Source of the DNA: Holacanthus passer | Taxonomy: Eukaryota; Chordata; Actinopteri; Pomacanthidae | Direction of reading: 5' to 3' | Length of the DNA stretch: 64,000 nucleotides | Assembly: GCA_025331565.1 (NCBI GenBank) | Contig: JAFREQ010000064.1 | Location: 1,243,501 to 1,307,500 of the forward strand | Shown: positions 25,328 to 37,517 of the stretch, piece by piece | Numbering within the stretch: the stretch's first letter is position 1 | Layout of the letters: every line of letters begins with the position of its first letter | Made by a program: the position numbers and the translations under genes | The notes under the pieces: generated by a model | Seen by the model: the letters and a program-made list of their open reading frames with translations, nothing else | Databases searched by the model: none | Told to the model about the DNA's origin: nothing

Positions 25328-25425
25328 TCAAGTGACATCACTTGAGGACATTTATCAGCGCCCTCTGGAGGCAGTAAAGGATTTACACTCCTTTATTCAT
25401 ATATGCAGTAGAACTCAGGACAATT
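25328..25425 (-). repeat. Dispersed repeat carrying a CTCF-like motif, copy 2 (inverted)
   Basis: On the minus strand this reads TTCTACTGCATATATGAATA, CCTTTACTGCCTCCAGAG, GGGCGCTGATAAATGTCC and TCAAGTGATG. It is collinear with the plus-strand copy at 8041-8155. Confidence 0.7.
25356..25372 (-). promoter_or_regulatory. CTCF-like motif inside a dispersed repeat
   Basis: On the minus strand it reads GCCTCCAGAGGGCGCTG, the same repeat-borne site as at 8081 with one base changed. Confidence 0.4.
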
Positions 25426-25488
25426 AAGAGACTGAAGAAGAAAGACTGTGAGAAAGTGTGAAATTGTGAGGCAGATGTACAATTACAG

Positions 25489-25520
<32 letters not shown>

Positions 25521-28460
25521 CATTGCATGCCTGCCTGTGCCACCCAGTCTCTCTCTGTGGCCCAAATATAGCGCGAGGGTTTGGTATGAATACCACTCAG
25601 CTACTGCTGCCAGCCGCCTGTCGCCTGTCATCGTCTCTTAACGAAGCCCTTCTCCGAAAGGTCACCGCAGCCGCCGGTTATAAAGAACCATACAGCGACC
25701 ATCTTCCTCGTATTTACGCCCCAGAAGTGCCACACAAAGGTGACGTTAGGGAGCAAGTTTTCTGCTGGAAAAGTTTCAAAGACAAACAAGTCGGATCTCA
25801 GATCTCAGAGCTGTTAATAATCAGATTTTCTTCCTCCACGATTCAAAGATAAAGCTGCTGCTGTTTCAGCTAAACACAGACGAGCTGAGCTCAAAACTTA
25901 AAGTTGTTCTCACGAGTCAAGAGAGAAGTCAAGAGAATCACAAGTACATTGTATGAGGAACATAAAGCTTATAATCAGAGTAAAGACAAAGTGAGTGGAA
26001 TGTTTTATTTGATCCATTTAAAATATTTTAAAGCCAAAAGTTCAAGAGGCAAAACTATGGTTTGAATTCCTCAAATAGACGTGATTAATAATATGAGATA
26101 TAACAGTAAAGTTGCTCCAGGTCAAACTGGTTTTACTGGTCAGGTCCCAGTGTGAATGTGAAACAGGAGATTAGATCATCCTAAGATCAGGATTGTTAAG
26201 GACTTTTCAGCTCCTTAAGTTATTATCTCATGGAAATGCAGCTGGAAGCACAGATGGTTTTGATGGTTTTTGAAAACTCTTCTTCGTTTGTGTTCATGGA
26301 TCATTTGAATGTGGTTTGTTGCATTTACAAAAGGTCTGTTTGGAGGATCGGGTCTCAGGTGTTGGAGTTTCCCACAAGCACTCGAACGCACCAACAGGGA
26401 GAATCTTTGGATGGCTCCCTGCTGGTGGATAGAAACCATGAAAAACTAATGTCACGGACCAAAATCCAACATTGTGATTCTCCAGCGTGTTTGAAGTCCG
26501 GGTGACGCTGGTGAGGTCGAACCTGTTCACGTCACGTACAACCAGCCGACGAACATGTTGATCATGTCTTGTTGTTGTTTGTGGCCTTTAAATCATTTTA
26601 GCATCTTTTGATGAACAGATCGTGAATCTTTCGGTTTTTTTCCTACAATTCTACCAACAGATGGATGAAAGCATGCAGGACTTGACTTCTTTGGATTTCG
26701 CTGTTTGCAGAAACATCTGAGAGTGAATAGACTCACATTGTGCTTTGAGCTCCGGGTCTCTCAGATGATTCATTCACTTTCACCTCAGCTCCTCTGAACC
26801 CTCCTGAGATCAAAGCAGCTGCTACAGGCACGACGTGTTTGTTTGCTCCGATGTGAAACTGTAAAATTGTGTGAAGTTGAAAAAAATGAAAAACAAGCAG
26901 GCTCGACATAAATTATCTCAACTTATAAATCCTTGTTTTTCACCTTTTACAGGGTGAAGAATTGGATCTCACACCAAGTGACTCGTTCGTCACAGAGACA
27001 CTTAAATGAATCCAGAGCAAACAAACTAGACGGCCAACTGTATTTGGATGTAAACAGTTATTTCTGGTCTTCATTTAAGATTTCAGTCGTTCATCAGTTT
27101 ACAGTTAAATGTTGCACAAAGATTTCACCATGAATAACAGACATCCACGAATGTTTCCAGAGTCAGATCACTCAGTTCATCAGTGCAGTCACTGCAGTTG
27201 GTTTCTTAAACAAAGACTTGAAGTTTTACTCTTCACGGTGTGACTGACAGCAGATTCACGTCCAGACTCTCTGCTCAGGATTAGAAATCCCTAAATCTGT
27301 AAACTAACCAGCACAAAGGCAAACAGCTGTTTAGCCAATCAGAGATCTATAAAACTGATGTAATCTTTTATCTCACATCTGAACTGAACACGTCGTACCT
27401 TCCTCTCCAGCTGCTGCCGAACTCTCAGGATTATGTGGTTTTTTCGTTCCTCTGGCGAAGGTGAAGGCTGTGTGAGGTGTCAGAACAATTCTTGTACTTG
27501 GCACATTTCCAGCAGAGTCGAGGAGGCGGGAGACCGAAACAGCCTCCGAGGTGCTGCTGAAGACCAGTTTCCATGCCTACACAGCGAGTGGTTAACAGGG
27601 TCTCATAGTGAGTTTTACAGGGGCTGTTCACACACTCAGGACAGAGTAACATGAAGCCAGTGAAGCTGCAGATCCTCGAAAAATGTTTTCAGGTTTCAAA
27701 TTCATCTCTTTGTGCACAGTTTGTTAATAGGTTTGTCTGTGTGTTTGTCTGAGTAACGCGTTGTTGAACTTCATTGCTCCCACTGGGGTCCAGGAGGAAG
27801 ACAAAAGCAACAAAGTTGAGGGTTTGATTCCCTGAAAGCTGTGTTCCGACTGCTGCACTTTGGATGGATGTTGGCTGCGTATAACGAAGATTGTAGGACC
27901 TCACAGTACAGTAAATTCTCAGATCGTTTATTTGGGACAGGCTTGTATTAGAGTCAGGCCCTTATTTCTGATTTCCCATGTTAATTCAAACTTAAATGTT
28001 CCTTCCATGTTTACTTGTGTTCTGGAGAAATTCGGTATAACATTCATTTCCACATCACCAATTCCATCAGTACAACAGCATCAGTTATCTTGAATGAAAC
28101 TCAACACTTCTTTCCAGAATTTTCACAATAAAAGCCTTGCAGCCTTCCTTGATAGCCAGGATTTTAATGAGAAAGAACAGCAGGGACTGATGAGTGAGGT
28201 GTCAGTTTAAGTTGGATAACGACACAAAGGTTGGCAGAGAAAGAATAAATTAGAGGATGAAATGAATAATTTTATCTCAACTAAGCCTCTTTTTGAGCTG
28301 AGATCCAAACACTCATCTGTGACCTGGGATATTAAAACGACGAGCTAATGGTCAGCTGCAGTTTAATATGATGGGACGAGTTAGCTGGTCCCATCTGATT
28401 GGACTAATTCATGGCTACGCTCCAATAATATATTATGATATATTATAATTGATTATGTGT

Positions 28461-28535
28461 TTATAGTAGTTAAAATCATCCCCACCTTTACCAGCTGCAA
28501 CATTCGTGATGCTTTCACATTAAGTCACTATAAAC
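28461..28535 (+). repeat. Fish interspersed repeat (AGTACATTTACT family), fragment
   Basis: ATAGTAGTTAAAATCATCCC, CACCTTTACCAGCTGCAACA and GTGATGCTTTCACATTAAG correspond to the right half of the family at 52975-53275. An AT-palindromic stretch (TATTATGATATATTATA) precedes it. Confidence 0.7.
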
Positions 28536-31500
28536 CGACTAACTTCACCACTAGAGACGTCAACACAGTGTCACTTTGTTTTTACATTATCGTTTGATGA
28601 ATCTTTGTTCTTCCATAAGTGAATCTCAATCACAAAAGTTGCTACAGAGGAAATTAATATTACACTTCCTGAACACGTCTGTCACTTAGTCAGTTCTCTC
28701 AGCTGTGATTGACAGGTCTGTTTTGTGGCTGACAGCTTCTGTTGATTGACATTCAGCTTAATGTGACTCACTTTTGACCTGCAGGAATGTTTGATGAGAC
28801 CATTAAAACTGGAGCTGCTTCCTCTGGTTTGATGAAAAGGCAGAGTTTGTTACAGCAAATGATGATTTATTATTTCTCCATTCTGTTGGAGGAAGTAATG
28901 AATAAGAAAAAAGGGCAACACAGGTCACAGAACTGCAGTCGATATATTATCAGTTTAATATTCAGCATCATTATGTGCTGCGACAAATCATGATAAACTG
29001 GTTGAGAAAGTGTAATTTCTTTTATTGCTGAGAAACAGTGATAATTACAAACAGTAGATATAAAGATATCTGTTTATGTGACCACAGCACTTATGTTCAG
29101 CTTCTTCTTCTTCACGAGCAGTTCATTACCATCAAAGCTGGTTGTACAAGCTGTTTCCCTCTCTTTCATTCTTACATGCAGTTTGCAGCCTCTGATAAAT
29201 GCAAAGATCAAAACGAAGTGAGAGAAAATGTCCTGGAGGATCTTTATGTTCGGTCTGTTCCCGAAAGGCGGACATCCTATCTGCCTTCACACCCGCCACC
29301 CACACACTCACGTATATCCAACAATACCATCACTGTGATTTCAGCTACAAATGGAGGATGTTCTCCGGTGAAGAGCTTTCTGGGTAAAACTGGTGATGAA
29401 ATTTGACATTTGTGGTGATGGATGTGCTGATCTGTGAAAGGTTTTTGAAAAATTCCAGTGAGGGTAGTTGTTTATGACCTTTTCCAGACTGATGCTTATC
29501 CAGCGATTGATCAGTAAACTGTTGATTAGACAGGCAGAGTATTGATCCTTTTCTCATGTGAAGAAGCGAGGAAGCATGATCATGTGAGGACTCGTGTCTC
29601 TGTAGGCGTTCATGTAGGTGTTGTGTTGTTTCACTAATATATCAAAGTGAAGTTATTGGTTCGACTGACATCGAGTAACTAAGGACGTTATCAGAGCAGC
29701 ATTTACAACAATAAATCAGGTGACACAAGAAATCACACAGTACAGGTACATGAGTGCAGGTTGGTCTTCACAGCTTCAGGTTTTACACTTTCAGACTTTA
29801 ATCTGAATTGTTTTGAACACAATGCTTCACCTCCTGCCAGTTTACCCCACCACACTTCTGTCACAGTAACAAGTCGCCTGTTAACGAAGTGCACGCTGAT
29901 GCACAGACGCTGGAACTTTAAACTAAAGGAAACAAAGGTTAAAGGAAAAACTCAAATCGACCGGCTCCACACAATTTGGTCTTTTTCTGACCTTCGAACG
30001 TTCGTCTGTCGGCTCATTTTGTGCCCAACGCAGCTTGAACAGTGTCCAGGTGAAGGTTCGTCTCAGGTCTGGTCTCTGTGCTGGAGTTCGGTGATTCTGT
30101 CAACATTAGTAACTTTGAAGAAATGATTTAATGAAGCTTTAAAATGAAAATAAGGAGACGCCCACTCGGTCCGTCCACTTTCACTTCGAGCATCAGCAGC
30201 TACACGTTCGTTTCATTCGCCGTTCGTCGCCTCCTCCGTGTTTCCACCCACCGTGTTGAGGTGACAGCTCTCACAGCCTCGGCAGATAAAAGTGAAACTC
30301 GATGTCACTCGGGGCTGAGTGCTCTGTTTTTTTCATGACTTGGATGAGTTCAACACACCATCTTGACTTTTTGAACACCGTCATGCAAAACCAAAATATG
30401 AAACCTCCTCAATCTCGTCTTCCTTCTTGTCCTGTCTGACTCTTATCTTGTGAAGAGCTGCTTTTAGCACAACTCTCGTGGGCTTCAACTCTCAGAGAGA
30501 GGACGAGGAGGCTCTTTTTTTTTTGTTCTCTGACAAAGCGAGTGCTGGAAGCATCTTGACTCGTCCTGACAGGATCAACTTGACCTCCAGTCATTTTCGG
30601 AGTCTCGGCGGCCCGGATGGAGGTCGTCACGCTGCTGTTAAAAGCAGCGCTCCCTGAAGGACTGCGACACCCCGCGGCTCTGAACTGTGGGTGTGTGCAT
30701 CTGACTGTGTTCAAGTAAAATTGGAAGAAGCTTTCATGTGTTTGTGAGCTTTGTTGTTGCTCACGTGTTCACAGAAGTCAGATTCTAAATCTGAGTTTGC
30801 TGGCTGTGTAGGTGTGTTTTCTGTGTCTGTGTTGACGTGTGTGTTGATGCTCGTTGGAGCCAGATAACGAGCTCGATCCCGGAGCTGAGTCCCGTCCTGA
30901 TCAGGGCAAAGGTGTGAATCCTCGATGTCAGAAACGCTCCGAGCTCCAGCTCTGGGAGGTCAAGCAGACGATCCATCGCAGACTCCATGTTCTCTGCTTG
31001 TCATTTCAGCCTTAAGGGTTTATTTTCTGTATCTCAAACTTAAGATGCTCTGTTCTTTACTGCACGTCTTCAGTTCTTCAGTTCAGGACTAAACATGTTT
31101 TCTTTACTTCATCTAAAGTTGAAGATGTTACTTGGCCTTTATCTCAAATGAAAGCTGTTTTCTCGTGGCCTAAACAAAAGGACATAACCAGTTGTGAAAG
31201 TGAATTTCTCCTCCTTGCAACACATTCGTCATCTTTCCTAATCTTAGACTTTAAAGACGTTGAGATTTAAAGTTCATTCTTGACTTTAGAAAACAAAAGC
31301 AGACAAACTCACCACCTGTTCCAGAGCTTTTAGTCTTCACCAATCGTCCTCTGATGTTCTCTGAAACCAGTAGAATCCTGCTGCTTATCTGGGCTCAGGT
31401 TTCAGGAGCAGCATGTTGTGGTTCTGCCCCGGAGGCAGCTTTCAGCTGGACGTGTCCAGAGACGTCCACAGGGAGGAAACAGGAGGCCTCATCATCACGG

Positions 31501-34500
31501 GCTCAAACACCTCGACCTCGCTCTCTCTCTCGCCTCATCTTGTGCTTTTAGATTTTTGAGTTGAGTAGCAAACAGCTCTGTGCTGCCGTGTCCTGGGATT
31601 TATGTCCACGTTGGACCATTCACCACGTCATAATTTACACCACACGACCTTGCAGGAAGCAGTTTGTCCTTTATCCAGCGAGGCAGAAAGTCAGTGTGTG
31701 GCTATGTCCAACTTTCAGGTGTTTTAGTTGTCTCACCCTAACCACAGTTTATGTGTCATAACCTCTTCTCATCTTTCCACCATGACACAGTTTCAATGCA
31801 CAGATGTTGTAGAACGTGAGCTCATTAATAACATTGACGTTGGAGGCAAACAATCAAATAGAGTAAATCCATCACTGAACACAATCCAAGTTATTGTAGA
31901 ATCATCCAACATGGACGTTCCTGTCTGACGATAAGCTCTGGTTGGATACAGGTCATCGGTTTCATCAGTCCACATTTGCATAACGTTGTTATGTTGAATG
32001 AATGTTTGAACGTCTTCAGGCAACTTCAGAGTCTTTGATTTTTGCATCTCCATTCTGTGTCTGTGGAGTGAGCCCAGACATCCTTTGAAGGAAACTCATT
32101 CTGGCCGTGTGTATTCATTATTCATAGGTGAGGGTTGGATAGAAGATCAACTAGTAAATGGAGAGTTTTTCAGGCTCCGTCTTCACCACCAGAGTCAAAC
32201 ATGATCCCCACATTACACTGTAATCACAAAATAAGGATGGACTTTTCATCTCAAGCAGAAAATATTCTCTTCACTTCGTCTCAGATGTTCTTTTCTTCAG
32301 CTCAGTGTGAAGATGTTCTCTCAAATTTATTTCAAATTAAACATTGTTCTTCATGTTTCTAGAGAAAAGTCTGGACAATTACATTTTTTCCAACATTTAA
32401 AAAACAATCTTCTTCAGATAGAAGCACATATCTTGTTGTTTTTCAATCTCAGATTCAAATTCACTTTTTGGTTTTTCAGCTTTAAAGTGCACTAAAAAGA
32501 AAGAAAACTACAGAAGAAGAAGAAGCCGACAGATTCTCACATCAGAGCAACAGCAAACTGGATTTTGTGTTTTTCAGAGCTGAGTTTTTGGAGCCACGGG
32601 GGCTCGTTCCCCCGGCGAGTGTCGTCCTCGCGGGTTTGATCCCGGTCTGTTCCATTAACATGGTGTTAAAAGCAGCCTGTCCCCAGTGTAACGTCCATGT
32701 TTGCTGCTCTCGCCACCTTTTAATGCTTGTTGTCAGGACTATTAAGCCCACAGACGAGGGGGGGAGGGGGGCAGTGGAGCATAATACAGAGCTCGCTCCC
32801 TAATCCCCGTGTCCTGGACGCTGGCGTCCCCTGAGCTCTGCTGCAGACACGAAGCTTCAGCCTCTGCGTCTTTAATCATTTTTAATCATTTCACTTCCTT
32901 CTTCAAGTCGTGTGCAACAGTTTCCTGCTGTGTTATTAACATGCACACATCTGTGGTGCTGCACAACAGCTCTCCCACATTTCTTCTTTTTGTATTGCAA
33001 AGTTTTTTTCACCTTTGCATTTTGTATAAAACGGGAACAACTTGTTCTTGTACATTTACACAATTTAACATTCAAGAAGCGATTTTTATCAATCACAGCG
33101 TCTTCATGCAGAAGCAGTTCATCACTCAATGAGGAGCAGAGTCGTCCTGATTCTGTCTCTCAGCTTTTCATGAATCTGGACAATCACTCTCTCGTCAGCA
33201 CCATTGTAAAGTCGAGGCTGCAGAGAGGAAATGACAGAGGAGAGAAAAACACATATTCAAACATGTAGTGTCTCCTTGTTCTTAAAGACGACAGTTTCTT
33301 CTTCTCTCCATGTGCTGTTGTTGTTGTTGTGAATATTTATCTGTAAATATTATTTTTAACAATTAGTAGCCTTTTAGGAAAAAACAAGAACGTTTGAATG
33401 TTTTGATGTTAGTTGCTTATTTGGTTTTTAAGTTTTTCAGGTTTGTGTTGTTTTTAATTTGTTACCAGTTCAGGATCTCTCATTTTATCACAAGCTTTTT
33501 GGAGAAGACAGCGTTGATGTAGCATCTGTCATGTGTCCGTGTGTCAGACTCAGAGAAAAAGCTTTATTTTTTTTAATCCTAATGATCTTTGGCTACTAAG
33601 CAGCTTCGTTAATTAGCCTGTGGGCCTTTTAGCACCACTCGCGCTCACAGTGCAGCGTGTAATCTACGATGGACAGATTTGAATAAGACAAGGCGTCAGG
33701 TGTCAAACCTGCAAATACATACTGGAGCAAATGTGTCGGTGGGTTTTTAAGTGAGTAAAAACAGTTGTTAGTTTGAGGAGACTCAGAGAACCTGCTTCAT
33801 ATCATGTCACTGTCTCTTCGTGTGACCTTCAGCGTCAGTGCAGGTGTGAAGAGAAGGCGAGTGCAGATTTGAAAGCACTTATTTCAGCTTCAGAAAGCAG
33901 CGAGGCTTCGTGTCGGAGAACTGACAGATGAAATAATTTCATCTTTAATTTGTTTATTTTTCTGTTTAACTGGTTTCGACTGGATCTCGGTGTCTGGATC
34001 TCGTTACTGGACCGTGACTGGCTGTGATGTCACAGCCTCCTGCAGGTACTTCCAGGTGTTAAACTGAGGTTTGAGGCGAGCTCAGAGAAACTTTCCTCTA
34101 ATGGACGACACACAGCTTCACATCAGCCGAGGATGTTTCCTGCAGCGACAAGTGTCTCTGTTCTCTGTTCTGTCTGCGTTGCTCCGACAGACGAAGTGAT
34201 CAAAGGCCTGACCCATGAACTGTCACGGATCAGAGGAACGAGAAAAAAGACTCGCTGTCTAAAGTCAAGAGGACGCTGTGTTTACAGTCACATCCCTGAT
34301 CCTCAGGCCTGACGTCTGATTTTCTCTGTGTGTCGTCTGGCTCTCTGCTCTCGCTCGCACCGAGCTTCTCACACATTTGTGCAGCTGTCAGTCATGTGAG
34401 TCAGCCTTCGTCACCGTCATCCTCGCCCCCGTCGCCCCGGGGCCGAGTGCTGCTGCTCGAAGGGTCGCCGTCGTGTTGCGACCTCGTCGGAGAGAGGGGA

Positions 34501-36372
34501 CGAGACGGAGTGAGCAACCCGACTGCGGCTCGCGTGCCGCCGCTCAACTGTCGCTTCACCTTTCAGGAAATGTTCCACTTTGTGTCCCGCGGCCTTCAGA
34601 GGTGACATCAGTGCGTCTGTCCGTCCAACACTGTGACAGGAAGTTTGGTTTGGGTAGTCGTGACCCCCGGAGCTTTTCTGAGAGCCACCATCAGGTCAAC
34701 GCTTCCACTTAAGGCCATGAAAAGGTGCCTGAACTGATGTCATGAAAATCCACTCTGGGCCTGATTTTTATGACATTTGCTACAAATATTCATGTCAGTG
34801 TTTTTGAGAACCTCCCGACTTTTGCTCTCGGTCAAAATCTGCACTTGTTTCACAAACACAAACTTGCCAACGTGTCAAAGCTCGGCACAAAATGTCTCAA
34901 TCTAACGGGCAGATTGCTCTGAAGATTCACTGATGGCAACTCGAACACAAACCCTTCTGTCACACAAGTTGTATTTATACATATATTTCTGTTTATATGT
35001 CAACTTTACCTCTGGAGTTTTCAAGACCGGGTCCCTGTTTTTGTGGTTTCATGCTTTTCCACTGAGCAGCAGTTGGAGGTCAATGCATCAACGAAGGCCG
35101 TGAAGAAAAGACAGTGAGCAAATGAGCATGGATGGAAACAACACAGGTTTAAATTTGCCAAACGTCTCCACAAATGTTTTATGAGAAGTAAAACGAGGAT
35201 CAAATATGCACAGTAAGCCTTTTGTCGAGAAACAAAGAATTTAGAAAGAAAAACTCCACAAGTTGTCTTTAATATATAACTTGTAAGAACTCACACGTTC
35301 TCGAAACTCTACTGTGAATTTGCTTGTTTGATGAAAATCCTTCCTACATTTTCATTTTTGATTCCACGTGGTCTCCGTCTTCTCGTTCTGAGACAAACCA
35401 TCAAATTTTCAGACAAATGAGAAACACAACCATCGATGTCATCTATCATTGAGAAACAAAATTCCCTATAATTCAGGATCCGGCTCCGCAGATCAGTGAT
35501 GGAGCGTCAGATTGACTTTCAGACGTTAGATTTGTTGTTTTATTCATCCGGCAAATCTATGATGGATCGTGTATTTTTAAAAATTCCACAACTCTTTAAA
35601 ATATTCATTCACAACAAACATGAATGTGTTGGTGGGAGAAAGTCTGAACTCTCTCCCTGAAAAGCAGTAAGTTGCAGATGTAAGACGTATTCTGGATATT
35701 ATATTTTATTCATATACGGTTCCTCTGCAGGAAATGATGAGGTCACTAAGTTCTGCTGTGTTTTTATATCTAAATACCTCTCAGTATATTTGTATTTTCT
35801 TCTCAGCGTTTGCTCGTCTTGTTTCTGACTTCGTCCTCTTCACCCACACTCATCATTAAAAGCTACAATATACAAGTTTTCACCTCGAGAGTTGATGTGT
35901 AATCGTTGGATAAAACCAATTTCTGTGGCCACGGAAAATAAACCAGGAGGAAACATAACTGCACGACAGGCTGTTTTACAGCGAAGAGCACGAAGTCAGG
36001 GAGTAAAAACCAGAACGTGAAATAAAATAACACCAGAGTTACATAAGATGAAGTCATGGAGGGATGAACTGTTGCCTGCTGTTAATGTTAATGTGAAAAT
36101 ACCTGCAGTCGATCGGAGCCAGTAAAGGTTACGATGACAGCTGTAATATCTCCACAACACACTGGAGTGTGTTATGAGAGCAGGGCTGTGTCCTTTACTG
36201 CAGGTTAACCTGGTCACTGACAGCTTCATCTGCACACACACATGCACACACACGCATACACACAGGGATGTAAAAAATGTCATTTTTAGCTGGAATCAAA
36301 CTAAACTGCCTGATAAACGTTCTGCAGCTCTTCAGATCGACAGTGAAGAGCTTTTTCCTGTGGGCTGGGACT

Positions 36373-36374
<2 letters not shown>

Positions 36375-36413
<39 letters not shown>

Positions 36414-36502
36414 AGTGTTTGCTGGTCTGGAAACCAAATGAGGACCTGTTAGAAAACATCTGGCCGTCTGAGCCCAGAGGACGACGAGCAAACATGTGAC
36501 AC

Positions 36503-36551
<49 letters not shown>

Positions 36552-36716
36552 CTGCTGTCATTTCAAATCATTTTGTTGATATTTGTTTTATTATCGTGGA
36601 GTTTGTGTCAGATAAAGATGAGCTTCGTGGTGAATTCTTGCAGCCAGAAGGCGAAACGACGCCCACGTGTTCATATAATCAGATCGTATGTCGACATGTG
36701 TAACTGAACTGTGTAG

Positions 36717-36748
<32 letters not shown>
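36375..36748 (+). repeat. (TG)n, (TG)n and (CA)n cluster upstream of exon A
   Basis: (TG)n at 36375-36412 and 36504-36548, and (CA)n at 36720-36748, all within 1.1 kb 5' of exon A. The TG tracts would be UG repeats in the GRID1 pre-mRNA. Confidence 0.96.
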
Positions 36749-36754
<6 letters not shown>

Positions 36755-37463
36755 ACTGCAGGCTGTACGTCCCTGCGTGTGAGAAACTTTCACCACCATT
36801 ACAAAAATACATCTATCTGTGTTTTACTGTTTATTGTGCACAACAATGACACTGAACCTGAATTTACTGTAGTTGAATTTGATCCTTAGGCGACTTAGTG
36901 TTGAACCTGCACACATGTAAACTCAGAATCATTCGTTCCCAATGCTCATCATTAATCGTGTCAGTTAGTGTCACATAAATTCACATTTAAGCTCTTGTTC
37001 AGGTTGTGTTGACATCATTGTGTCTGTTTGGGGCTGAAGCCTGAAAGTTGGCGCAGGGTGACCTGCAGAACTTTGCAGCAGTTCCCCGCTCTGTGCTATC
37101 AGCTGCATGTTATTAGGATTATCACAGGGTGGCAGAGGACCAGACGAGCTCCGAGCGCTTTGATAAGTGCAAACCGCTCCGCTCTCCCCGAAAAGCTTTT
37201 GTTGCTTGACATTTTGTCGGGACAACCCATCATGGAAACAGCGGAGGCTCGGTTGTTTTTGGGGGAGGTGAACTTTTCAAACCAAACACAGACGAAGGCG
37301 ACACGAGTCAGAACAAAAGCAGACGGAGCGGCTGCGGTTTGAAACAGCAGCTGCTCCGTCGTCGTCGAGCAGGAGGATGAAGCTGACGATGAAATGCAGC
37401 ATCGTGTTTGATTAAACCATGTGCAGACCTCGATATTAACCTCGTGTCTCTCTGTGTCTGCAG

Positions 37464-37517
37464 GCGGTGGAAACAAACCTGGCGTCCAAAGACAGTCACT
37501 GGGTGTTTGTGAACGAG
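37464..37517 (+). CDS. grid1: GRID1 (GluD1) coding exon A, amino-terminal domain
   Basis: This 54-nt exon encodes 18 residues, AVETNLASKDSHWVFVNE, which from memory equals the human GluD1 segment just before EISD. GluD1 is a postsynaptic delta-type ionotropic glutamate receptor subunit. Its amino-terminal, periplasmic-binding-protein-like domain binds cerebellins that bridge to presynaptic neurexins. Seen in sequence: a pyrimidine-rich acceptor ending TGTGTCTGCAG, a branch-point-like TATTAAC about 24 nt upstream, and a donor GAG|GTAAGA. Both borders are phase 0, so the exon joins exon B in frame. It lies around residue 245 of a protein of about 1,000 residues (inference). The upstream neighbour exon, which should end in an INE/INQ-like sequence, was not found in this window. 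GRID2 differs in this stretch, so GRID1 is preferred. Confidence 0.93.

Larger units (their letters stand above)
25291..25520 (+). repeat. (AGT)n and (TG)n microsatellites
   Basis: (AGT)n at 25293-25310 and (TG)n at 25492-25520. The dispersed-repeat copy 25328-25425 lies between them. Confidence 0.93.
1..37463 (+). other. grid1: 3' part of the GRID1 intron upstream of exon A
   Basis: No GRID1 exon or other convincing gene is visible in this stretch on either strand. Open frames here are short, and many translate CA/TG, CT or GA-rich DNA. The interval holds the microsatellites, TIR element, dispersed repeats and possible regulatory blocks listed separately; the rest is unremarkable non-repetitive intron. 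Assigning it to the GRID1 intron rests on exon A being the first exon found. A short upstream exon without a methionine could have been overlooked by eye. Confidence 0.75.

Noticed and set aside
27808..27832. T-arm-like AGGGTTTGATTCCCT
   Set aside because: No matching A box, anticodon arm or acceptor stem was found around it.
29038..29406. 122-codon plus-strand frame
   Set aside because: No recognisable domain, and a length attainable by chance in a 64-kb window.
32584..32640. GC hairpin CGGGGGCTCGTTCCCCCG and nearby GGGTTTGATCCCGG
   Set aside because: It resembles parts of a tRNA, but the order and spacing do not form a cloverleaf. A chance GC-rich hairpin is likelier.
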